Shown piece after piece: positions 1-6,150 of a DNA stretch of 8,706 nucleotides. Origin of the DNA: Bacteroidales bacterium Bact_07. Lineage in GTDB: Bacteria; Bacteroidota; Bacteroidia; Bacteroidales; Tenuifilaceae. The DNA lies in the NCBI GenBank assembly GCA_001603415.1, contig LUYY01000129.1:1-8706 (forward strand). Direction: 5' to 3'. The notes beneath the pieces are model-generated. The model had not been told where the DNA came from, did no database searches, and saw only the letters and a list, made by a program, of their open reading frames with translations. Both the position numbers and the translations under genes were made by a program. How positions within the stretch are numbered: the first letter of the stretch is position 1; each line of letters opens with the position of its first letter.

Positions 1-65
1 AGGCTATCGGGACCCGAATAGCTGTAACGATCTAGAATCTCCTCAATTTTTTCAGCGTTCGACAT
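1..65 (-). CDS. N-terminal fragment of a probable NuoE/HydC-like NADH-linked oxidoreductase subunit (cut by window edge)
   Basis: An ATG on the minus strand at 65-63 opens a frame that stays open to the left edge; the peptide starts MSNAEKIEEILDRYSYSG and continues PDSL. An A/G-rich AAAGAG lies about 4 bases upstream of the ATG. The pattern K-I-x-E-I-L-x-x-Y-x-x-x-x-x-x-L is what the helical N-terminus of NuoE/HydC-type [2Fe-2S] subunits usually looks like, just before the segment ending in a GYLP-like motif; that later segment and the cluster cysteines are outside the window. Context supports this: the divergent operon holds a hydrogenase-like sensor, and in several anaerobes such genes lie beside hydABC. 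That the fragment is coding is fairly likely; the family assignment rests on about 20 residues and on context, so it is an inference. Confidence 0.5.
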   Translation of the reverse strand, partial: MSNAEKIEEILDRYSYSGPDS

Positions 66-303
66 ATCTCTTTAAAATACTTAAACCTAAATGGAAAATA
101 CGCAAACAAAATATATTGTTAAACAACTAACAAACTCATATCTAAATCTATTTCAATACATTACAATGAATTATACTTTGTTAATCACGGAACAATTTAA
201 TAAAACATTATAAAATTTGTTCGCTTAGTATCAATATTTTAATTATTTAAAACGATTACAGATAAGAGCTTTGAACTAAAAAATGATTAAATTTCAGGCA
301 TAA

Positions 304-332
304 TTTGTAAACCATACCCTATATTAGCTTTT
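304..332 (+). promoter_or_regulatory. Possible Bacteroidetes-type promoter for the sensor operon
   Basis: TTTG at 304-307 and TAGCTTTT at 325-332 (one mismatch from TAnnTTTG) are separated by 17 bases, slightly short for the -33/-7 arrangement known from Bacteroides. Transcription would begin near 337-340 and give a leader of roughly 25 bases, with the inverted repeat at 342-357 immediately downstream. The region is so AT-rich that a match this loose can arise by chance. Confidence 0.25.
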
Positions 333-341
333 TGAAAACAG

Positions 342-357
342 TGTTATATTTATAACA
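342..357. promoter_or_regulatory. Perfect inverted repeat TGTTATA-TT-TATAACA, candidate operator
   Basis: Two perfect 7-bp arms flank a 2-bp spacer, ending 5 bases before the start codon of the ferredoxin gene at 363. A dimeric repressor bound here would cover the translation initiation region and the likely start of transcription. The arms equal those of the enterobacterial Zur box, but that site has a 1-bp spacer, so the regulator cannot be named. The sequence is AT-rich and a chance palindrome is possible. Confidence 0.4.
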
Positions 358-362
358 TTACG

Positions 363-608
363 ATGGATAAAAGGGCCGAGGTGATTATATGTTTAGGTAG
401 TTCTTGCTTTGCACGCGGTAACAAGGCTACGCTTAAAGCTATAATGAAGTTTTTGGATGAACATGACTTGAAAGAAAGAGTAAATTTTCATGGCGGGCAT
501 TGCTTTGGTAACTGTGCCGAGGGACCTAACATTTCCGTTAATGGTAAGCTTTTCACGGGTGTAGATGAGAATAACATTATTGACATACTGACAAACGAAT
601 TACTGTAG
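363..608 (+). CDS. Stand-alone thioredoxin-like [2Fe-2S] ferredoxin (NuoE C-terminal-domain type)
   Basis: The 81-residue protein has the four cluster cysteines of the thioredoxin-like [2Fe-2S] family: C10-x4-C15 and C47-x3-C51, the second pair in HCFGNCAEGP followed by NISVNGKLFTGV, a typical beta-hairpin ending of the fold. It corresponds to only the C-terminal domain of NuoE/HydC subunits; their N-terminal helical domain (about 70 residues) is absent, and no NADH- or FMN-binding part is present. It should be a cytoplasmic one-electron carrier. It is the first gene of a tight operon, 15 bases before the hydrogenase-like sensor, so it most likely passes electrons to or from that protein. Similar small ferredoxins accompany sensory hydrogenase genes in other anaerobes (general knowledge). 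The ATG at 363 is the only sensible start; no clear Shine-Dalgarno is seen. Family assignment is secure; the partner is inferred. Confidence 0.9.
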   Translation: MDKRAEVIICLGSSCFARGNKATLKAIMKFLDEHDLKERVNFHGGHCFGNCAEGPNISVNGKLFTGVDENNIIDILTNELL

Positions 609-623
609 GAAATCAATTGCATA

Positions 624-2495
624 ATGTCGAAACTATTTAGCATAGACGAGCGAACTTGCATAAATTGTTATGCATGTGTTAGGGTGTGCCCTGTAAAGGC
701 TATTGAGGTAAAAGCGGGGCAAAACTATGCTCGAATCATCGATAGTCGTTGCGTGGGATGTGGCAGTTGTTTAAATATTTGTCCGGTTAATGCCGTTAGC
801 TATAAGTCGTCGAAAAAAGAGGTTCTGGAAATACTCAAAGGTGATGAACCCGTTGCGGCCATTTGCTCGCCAAGTATATCGGGCGAATTTGCCGACATTA
901 CCGATTACCGCAAATTTGTGCAGATGATTAAGCAACTTGGTTTTACCTACGTATGTGAGGTAACCTTTGGCGTTGACCTTGTTGCCCGGGAATACAAAAA
1001 ACTCATTGAGGACTTTAAGGGTAAATACTTTATTACCAGCATGTGTCCGGTAGTGGTATCGATGGTTGAGAAATATCACCCCGAAATTGCCCAAAACCTT
1101 GCCCCTATCATCTCGCCAGTTGTGGCAACCGCCATGGCGGTTAGAAAGGAATACGGCTCCAACGTTAAGGTTGTCCTCATAGGCCCTTGCATACAAAGCA
1201 AGGAAGAAATCAAACTTTACGATGATGAACGCAGAATTGATGAGAACCTAACATTTGTTGAGCTAAGGGAACTATTTGAAGAATTCAATATCAAGGAAAG
1301 CAACCTGGAATACTCCGAATTTGACGAACCCATTGGATACAAAGGGTCGCTATTCCCTATAGGGCGCGGAATACTCCAAGCTGTTGATATAAGCGAGGAT
1401 CTGCTTACCGGAACGGTAATCAGCACCAATGGTCCCAATAACACCCTGCAGGCGCTTGATCAGTTCGAAACCAGTATCGATTTGATAAACAGGCACTTCA
1501 ACCTGTTTTACTGTGAGGGTTGCCTAATGGGGCCAGGAACATCACGCGGTGGAAAAAAGTTTATCAGGCGAACCATGGTGGTAAACTACGCCAACAAGCG
1601 TTTAAAGACGTTCGACCGCGAAAAATGGGAAAAAAATATTGCCAAAAATAGCCTTGGCAATTTTTCGAGGAGTTTCACAATTGACGACCAACGCCTGCCC
1701 ACACCAAATGAACAAAAACTCGAAGAGGTGCTTAAGGTGATTGACAAAGAATTTGTAGGACGCGATTCAGGCTGCGAGGCCTGCGGCTATTCATCGTGTT
1801 ACGATTTTGCCTCGGCAGTGGCATCGGGGCTTGCCCATACCGATATGTGTCTAAACTTTACCCTAAAAAAACGACAGGAATACATTAAAACCCTTCAGGC
1901 AACGAACGAAAAACTCGCCAAGACACAGGAAGCACTCAGGGAATCGGAAAAGAAAGCACGAACGGAACAGGAGGCAGCAAGGGAAGCTACCGAGACCATA
2001 ACCGCCATGCTAAAAAAGTTACCTTCGGCTGTGGTGCTTATCGACAAAAGAATGAAGATTCTGCAGAGCAACCAAAGCTTCATCGATTTGCTAGGCGACG
2101 ATGCATTGGAAATTAACGAGATAATCCCCGGTCTTGTTGGCGCTGATCTTAAAACCCTGTTACCTTACAATATCCATAACCTTTTCACCAGCGTTTTGCA
2201 GAATAATACAGATATTCTGAACCGCGACGTGATGTATAAGGATAAACTGCTGAACATCTCGGTATTCACCATAAAACCCAATAGCATTGTTGGTGCCGTA
2301 ATTCGTGATATGTATGCACCCGAGGTACAGAAAGAGGAGGTTATCAAGCGTATAACCGAAGTAATCGACAAAAACCTGGCAATGGTTCAAAATATTGGAT
2401 TCCTATTGGGCGAAGGAGCATCGGAAACCGAAAAGATGCTTAATTCAATCATCAAAACATACCGCGAGGGGAAAAACAGCAACGATAAAGCTTAG
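624..2495 (+). CDS. Sensory [FeFe]-hydrogenase-like protein with ferredoxin, extra Fe-S, coiled-coil and PAS domains
   Basis: Domain order of the 623-residue cytoplasmic protein: a two-cluster [4Fe-4S] ferredoxin (C12/C15/C18/C22 and C43/C46/C49/C53, each run followed by P); an H-cluster-like domain (about 75-330); a small Fe-S domain with C384-x2-C387-x4-C392-x16-C409; a charged coiled coil (about 415-465); a PAS domain (about 467-565); and a C-terminal helical tail containing GFLLGEGASETEKML. The hydrogenase loops read TSMCP (138-142), GPCIQSKEE (187-195) and CEGCLMGPG (297-305). Catalytic enzymes have TSCCP, MPCxxKxxE and CxxxC-x2-GGG. The four cubane-binding cysteines therefore have counterparts (C141, C189, C297, C300), but the proton-relay cysteine is Met, the cyanide-contacting Lys is displaced by one residue, and the last cysteine pair is one residue closer. 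Together with the PAS module and the phosphatase 12 bases downstream, this points to a redox or H2 sensor rather than a turnover enzyme; whether it binds a diiron site is open. AGGA lies about 10 bases before the ATG, overlapping the end of the previous gene. Confidence 0.88.
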   Translation: MSKLFSIDERTCINCYACVRVCPVKAIEVKAGQNYARIIDSRCVGCGSCLNICPVNAVSYKSSKKEVLEILKGDEPVAAICSPSISGEFADITDYRKFVQMIKQLGFTYVCEVTFGVDLVAREYKKLIEDFKGKYFITSMCPVVVSMVEKYHPEIAQNLAPIISPVVATAMAVRKEYGSNVKVVLIGPCIQSKEEIKLYDDERRIDENLTFVELRELFEEFNIKESNLEYSEFDEPIGYKGSLFPIGRGILQAVDISEDLLTGTVISTNGPNNTLQALDQFETSIDLINRHFNLFYCEGCLMGPGTSRGGKKFIRRTMVVNYANKRLKTFDREKWEKNIAKNSLGNFSRSFTIDDQRLPTPNEQKLEEVLKVIDKEFVGRDSGCEACGYSSCYDFASAVASGLAHTDMCLNFTLKKRQEYIKTLQATNEKLAKTQEALRESEKKARTEQEAAREATETITAMLKKLPSAVVLIDKRMKILQSNQSFIDLLGDDALEINEIIPGLVGADLKTLLPYNIHNLFTSVLQNNTDILNRDVMYKDKLLNISVFTIKPNSIVGAVIRDMYAPEVQKEEVIKRITEVIDKNLAMVQNIGFLLGEGASETEKMLNSIIKTYREGKNSNDKA

Positions 2496-2507
2496 CAACC
2501 CGAAACC

Positions 2508-3689
2508 ATGTCGAGTAAGTTTTTTATAGAGGTAAACTGCCAGCAAAAGAACCACGACGAGGAGCGTATTTGTGGTGATGTTTTCTACTCGCGAAGGCTA
2601 ATGGACGAGGAGCGAACCATCATTGTTCTGTCCGATGGCATGGGACATGGCGTTAAGGCAAATATCCTGGCAACCCTCACATCAACCATGGCGCTTAACT
2701 TCACCATTGAGCATAAAGAGGTTAACACCATTGCCGAAATCATCATGAACACACTGCCGGTTTGCTCGGTTCGGAAAATGAGCTACTCAACCTTTTCCAT
2801 AGTTGATATTGACCACAACGGTGAAACCCGCATACTGGAATACGATAACCCTCAATGCTTAATTATGCGCGGAACCGAAGAGCTTGAACCCGAATGGCAA
2901 TGTATCATTCTAAATAGTGAAAAAAATGCCGGGAAGGAGCTAAAATTTTGCTCATTCATCCCGCAAAAGGAGGACAGAATAATACTATGGTCCGATGGAA
3001 TAACCCAATCGGGGCTGGGCTCAGCCGATTATCCTTTTGGCTGGGGCGATGAGGCTCGCGAGTTCGTAAAACGAATGGTAAAAAACGAACCCGATATTTC
3101 GGCTCGCAAGCTTAGCTCCAAGGTGGTGAACATGGCTTGCTTAAACGATGGTTATCACCCCAAAGATGATGCATCATGCGTGACAATATATTTCCGAAAC
3201 CCCCGAAAACTATTAATATGCACCGGCCCGCCATACGAAAAAGAGAACGATACTAAACTTGCCAAGATATTTGAAACCTTTGAAGGCAAAAAGGCTATTT
3301 GTGGCGCAACAACCGTCGATATTATTGCCCGAGAACTAAAGCGAAACGTTGAGGACAGCTTAGAATTTACCGACCCCGATTTACCACCAATTAGCCAGAT
3401 GGAAGGTGCCGATTTGGTTACCGAAGGAATTCTAACGCTAAGTAAGGTTAACACCATTCTTGAATCGTACAACGAGAACACAAACCTTGGCAAAGGTCCT
3501 GCCGACGAGCTGGTAAAACTTATCCTGGAAAGCGATAGCATTGAGTTTGTTATTGGAACCTGCATAAACGTTGCGCACCAGGACCCTAACCTGCCTGTTG
3601 AATTGGAAATTCGCAGGACAGTTGTGAAACGAATTGCAAACATTTTACAAGATAAATTTTTAAAGGAAGTGAAACTTCAGTTCCTTTAG
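2508..3689 (+). CDS. SpoIIE/PP2C-family serine phosphatase with an extra C-terminal domain
   Basis: The first about 230 of 393 residues form a PP2C-like SpoIIE phosphatase domain with the metal-binding acidic positions intact: CGD (D24), SDGMGHG (D43), WSDGIT (D163) and PKDDAS (D220/D221). It should be an active Mn/Mg-dependent Ser/Thr protein phosphatase in the cytoplasm. Unlike most SpoIIE-type regulators it has no N-terminal sensor, receiver or membrane domain; it starts directly with the catalytic fold. Residues about 233-393 form a separate domain that I cannot assign, with striking segments LLICTGPPYEKE, KAICGATTVDIIAREL, and DPDLPPISQMEGADLVTEG. The gene begins 12 bases after the PAS-containing sensor and is surely co-transcribed, so the sensor is the likely input. 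Family knowledge suggests the substrate is a phosphorylated anti-anti-sigma (STAS) protein or similar; none is encoded in this window. Confidence 0.9.
   Translation: MSSKFFIEVNCQQKNHDEERICGDVFYSRRLMDEERTIIVLSDGMGHGVKANILATLTSTMALNFTIEHKEVNTIAEIIMNTLPVCSVRKMSYSTFSIVDIDHNGETRILEYDNPQCLIMRGTEELEPEWQCIILNSEKNAGKELKFCSFIPQKEDRIILWSDGITQSGLGSADYPFGWGDEAREFVKRMVKNEPDISARKLSSKVVNMACLNDGYHPKDDASCVTIYFRNPRKLLICTGPPYEKENDTKLAKIFETFEGKKAICGATTVDIIARELKRNVEDSLEFTDPDLPPISQMEGADLVTEGILTLSKVNTILESYNENTNLGKGPADELVKLILESDSIEFVIGTCINVAHQDPNLPVELEIRRTVVKRIANILQDKFLKEVKLQFL
3661..3688 (+). terminator. Hairpin across the operon's last codons, possible weak terminator
   Basis: TAAAGGAA (3661-3668) pairs perfectly with TTCCTTTA (3681-3688). 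After one G-G mismatch the stem continues with TGAA/TTCA over a very small loop. It overlaps the stop codon TAG (3687-3689) of the phosphatase gene. The right arm ends in TTTA but no long T-run follows, so it may be a poor terminator or an mRNA 3'-end stabiliser. Confidence 0.4.
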
Positions 3690-3721
3690 GATTTATCGAA
3701 CATTCAAACCTTTAATTAGAA

Positions 3722-3729
3722 TAATTTTG
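3722..3729 (+). promoter_or_regulatory. Exact -7-type element TAATTTTG upstream of the envelope gene
   Basis: TAATTTTG matches the Bacteroidetes -7 consensus TAnnTTTG at every defined base. No TTTG-like -33 element is found at the expected distance upstream, which lowers confidence. It lies in the 132-base gap between the phosphatase stop and the preferred start of the next gene and would give a leader of roughly 85-90 bases. Confidence 0.3.
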
Positions 3730-3821
3730 GGAAGCCCCAACCCAAATAATTAGTTCAGGTGTTGACTTTTACTAACATTTTTGCAATATTTACGTTAAAA
3801 TCATTGTTAATGCTTAAAACT

Positions 3822-6101
3822 ATGCGCAGCTTTAGGGTTTCCTTGTTAAACATACTCATTGTTACGTGCTTCTCAGTTGAAGGATTCAGCCAGGATTGGA
3901 ATGCAATTTTCACACTCGAAACCGACGCTGAATATTACATGGCTGAAGGCAATTTTTCAAAAGCAGCCGATACCTATGCAAAAGTTCTTAAGAAATTTCC
4001 TGAAAGCGCTAATTTAAAATTTAAGATTGCATACTGCTTACTCAAAACTCCCGACAGAAAATCGGAAGCTATCAGCTATTTGGAAGAAGCAGTGATGAAA
4101 GCTTCGGACAAATACGACGCTAAATCGCTTAAAGAGCCCAATGCTCCGCCTGAAGCCTTTTATCACCTTGGAATGGCCTACATGTATCAAAACGATTTTG
4201 ATAATGCCCTAAAGTCATTCCAGGAATACAAGAAATATATTAAACCTAAGGATGAACAAGCCCAACGAATGGCAGAACATGCCATAGCCAGTTGCGAAAA
4301 TGCAAAGCAATTTCAAAAAAGTCCAATAGGTATTAAATACAACCGGTTAGGCCCTGATTTTAATAATGAAAACGACAACTTTAATGCTGTGGTATCGGGC
4401 GATGGTAGCACGCTTGCATTCACTACCCGCACCTCCTCAGGAAACAAAATATTTGTTGCCAAAAAAGGTGATGATGGCTTGTGGGCTAAACCGGTTGACA
4501 TAACCCGCAACCTGGGCAGTAAAAACCTGACCACATCATACCTATCGTACGAGGGAACTGAACTATACCTGATTGAAAACGACCCAAAAAATTCCGATAT
4601 TGTTGTAAGTTTTTTACAAAAACGAAAATGGTCATCGCCTGTAAAGGCGGCAAAACCAATAAACTCCAAGTTCAACGAAACCCACGTTTGCGTAACCCGC
4701 GATGGCAATACGGTTTACTTTACCAGCGACCGCAAGGGCGGGCAGGGTGGCTTTGACATTTGGGTCTCAACCGTTAACAATGGCCGGTGGAGCGACCCCA
4801 TAAATCTTGGCCCTAACGTTAATACCCCTTTCGATGAGGCAACTCCTTTCCTCTCACCCGATGAAAAATATCTTTTTTTCAGCTCCCAAGGACACAATAC
4901 CATGGGTGGATTCGATGTGTTTTTTACCAACCTTCAAGGAAGTCCTAATGTTAAGAATGCAGGGTATCCTTTAAATACTACCGACGACGAAATCTTTTAC
5001 TTTCCAACCGGCTTATCATCGGGTTACATTGCAAAATACACTCCCGATGGTTTTGGGAAACTTGACATTGCCGAGGTTGAAATAATCCCCATGGTTGATG
5101 TCAAACTTAACCTTATGCTTGCCGACAATGCACCACTGGATAAATACTACAACGTGAACGTAATAAATAATTCTACTGGCGAGGTAGTAGAAAAACAATC
5201 AGTAAAAGGTAAAACACAACTTAGCCTAAAGGTAAAACCCGGCAATTATACTGTAACTGCTCAGGGCGATGGCTTTGAGGAAACTAAAACACCTTTAAAT
5301 ATTCCAGCCAAGCCCGATAAATCGGAATATCAGACAAGTCTGATGCTAAATCCAAAACTTGTTGAACAACCTGTCGCCCAACTCGAAACGCCTAAGGAAG
5401 AACCCAAACCCGAAGTTAAGCCTGAGGTAAAACCAGAACCCAAGGCTGAAGTAAAACCTGAGGCTAGGGCTACCGATAAACCTAAGGCTGTTGAGCCCGA
5501 ACCCAAAAAAGAACCAGTTGTAAAGCAAACCCCCAAAAAGGAAACAAAACCTGAAGTTGAAAAGCCAAAGCCTGAACCTAAACCCGCTAAAGCATTACCA
5601 CCTACTCCTCCCCCAACAGCAGCCCCTAAGCCTCGTATGGACTTTAGTAAAACCACAAACACTGCAATGCTTGCCAAGGCTACCTATTCCGTTCAGCTAA
5701 TGGCATCGCTACACCCTGTTGATTACAACTACTTTAAAATTGACAGTGTAAGTGTAACCATATCGCCTGATGGATACTACAGGTATAGTGTGGGGAATAC
5801 CGAAAATGTTCAAGAAATCGAGGAATTGCTCCAAAAGGTTCGTAGCCATGGGTATAACAATGTTTGGGTTAGAATAAACCGCGAGCACCCCGGATACACC
5901 ATTCAATTCCTTGCACTCCAAAAGCCTAAAAGTATAAAGCAGTTTGCTGAACTTTCCGATGTAATGGTTTACCGGGGATACGATGGTATATATCGATACT
6001 GCGTTGGCAAATACTCCACACCCGAAGAGGCTAACGCCGATTTGACCAAGATTGTGGGATTAGGCTACTCCGGTGCATTTGTCCGTGAACTCGGAAAGTA
6101 A
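3822..6101 (+). CDS. Secreted TPR / PD40 beta-propeller envelope protein with two C-terminal SPOR-like repeats
   Basis: I place the start at the ATG at 3822 because it begins a classical signal peptide: MRSFR, a hydrophobic run ending LIVTCFSV, then EGFSQ before DW. The frame is open from a GTG at 3759, and an ATG at 3810 is also possible. Residue numbers here are from 3822 (759 residues). TPR repeats cover about 35-160. PD40 beta-propeller blades follow at about 185-370, including YFTSDRKGGQGGFDIW and YLFFSSQGHNTMGGFDVFF. A small beta-sandwich lies at about 425-497 (PGNYTVTAQGDGF), then a K/P/E-rich linker at about 514-606. Two related units of about 65-70 residues end the protein (about 620-685 and 690-757); both carry Y-[ST]-[VI]-Q, DGxYRYxVG and a final GY...VR, matching SPOR peptidoglycan-binding repeats. 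TPR-PD40 proteins of this phylum, such as PorE of the type IX secretion system, normally end in an OmpA domain. A periplasmic, cell-wall-anchored structural or assembly role is inferred. Confidence 0.85.
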   Translation: MRSFRVSLLNILIVTCFSVEGFSQDWNAIFTLETDAEYYMAEGNFSKAADTYAKVLKKFPESANLKFKIAYCLLKTPDRKSEAISYLEEAVMKASDKYDAKSLKEPNAPPEAFYHLGMAYMYQNDFDNALKSFQEYKKYIKPKDEQAQRMAEHAIASCENAKQFQKSPIGIKYNRLGPDFNNENDNFNAVVSGDGSTLAFTTRTSSGNKIFVAKKGDDGLWAKPVDITRNLGSKNLTTSYLSYEGTELYLIENDPKNSDIVVSFLQKRKWSSPVKAAKPINSKFNETHVCVTRDGNTVYFTSDRKGGQGGFDIWVSTVNNGRWSDPINLGPNVNTPFDEATPFLSPDEKYLFFSSQGHNTMGGFDVFFTNLQGSPNVKNAGYPLNTTDDEIFYFPTGLSSGYIAKYTPDGFGKLDIAEVEIIPMVDVKLNLMLADNAPLDKYYNVNVINNSTGEVVEKQSVKGKTQLSLKVKPGNYTVTAQGDGFEETKTPLNIPAKPDKSEYQTSLMLNPKLVEQPVAQLETPKEEPKPEVKPEVKPEPKAEVKPEARATDKPKAVEPEPKKEPVVKQTPKKETKPEVEKPKPEPKPAKALPPTPPPTAAPKPRMDFSKTTNTAMLAKATYSVQLMASLHPVDYNYFKIDSVSVTISPDGYYRYSVGNTENVQEIEELLQKVRSHGYNNVWVRINREHPGYTIQFLALQKPKSIKQFAELSDVMVYRGYDGIYRYCVGKYSTPEEANADLTKIVGLGYSGAFVRELGK
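5361..5639 (+). repeat. Low-complexity K/P/E-rich linker coding repeat
   Basis: This part of the envelope gene encodes about 93 residues dominated by Lys, Pro and Glu, with near-tandem KPEVKPEVKPEPKAEVKPE units and a Pro-rich end (LPPTPPPTAAP). It reads as an extended spacer that could carry the SPOR-like repeats away from the propeller towards peptidoglycan. The degenerate short repeats are prone to length change. Confidence 0.8.
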
Positions 6102-6117
6102 CCCATCAAATACAGAT

Positions 6118-6148
6118 AAAAAGGCCGCCCTAATTGGGCAGCCTTTTT
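6118..6148. terminator. Strong bidirectional Rho-independent terminator between convergent genes
   Basis: AAAAAGGCCGCCC (6118-6130), loop TAATT, and GGGCAGCCTTTTT (6136-6148) pair at 12 of 13 positions with a single C-A mismatch. Both strands have a GC-rich stem followed by a T-run. On the plus strand it lies 16 bases after the stop of the envelope gene; on the minus strand it begins 2 bases after the stop of the TonB-dependent receptor. Confidence 0.93.
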
Positions 6149-6150
6149 CT

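Larger units (their letters stand above)
66..362. other. AT-rich divergent intergenic region
   Basis: This 297-bp spacer separates two divergent genes and must hold both promoters. It is very AT-rich and has no credible reading frame. Visible elements are a weak promoter-like pair for the plus strand (304-332), a 7-2-7 inverted repeat just before the plus-strand start (342-357), a small 5-1-5 palindrome TTGTT-A-AACAA at 116-126, and an imperfect minus-strand -7-like TATATTTTG at 115-107. No riboswitch-like or tRNA-like structure was recognised. Confidence 0.8.

Noticed and set aside
116..126. TTGTT-A-AACAA palindrome in the divergent region; TTGTTAAAC recurs at 8396-8404
   Set aside because: Short, AT-rich and seen only as a partial match elsewhere; not strong enough for a shared operator.
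237..252. TTTTAA-N4-TTAAAA inverted repeat
   Set aside because: Composed only of A and T in a very AT-rich spacer, so it has little information content.
771..1196. 141-codon minus-strand open frame inside the hydrogenase-like gene
   Set aside because: It is antisense to the conserved Fe-S and H-cluster coding region, and its translation shows no domain or motif.
624..2495. Calling this gene a catalytic H2-evolving [FeFe]-hydrogenase
   Set aside because: The proton-relay Cys is Met, the Lys of the second loop is displaced and the third motif is shortened, while PAS and phosphatase context favour sensing.
3155..3643. 162-codon minus-strand open frame inside the phosphatase gene
   Set aside because: Ser/Leu/Val-rich antisense translation without motifs; the plus-strand gene is clearly real over the same bases.
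3727..3740. Short hairpin TTGGG-AAGC-CCCAA
   Set aside because: A 5-bp stem without a T-run; too small to call a terminator.
5330..5677. 115-codon minus-strand Gly/Ser/Phe-rich frame
   Set aside because: It is the reverse complement of the K/P/E-rich linker; its low complexity follows from the repeat codons.
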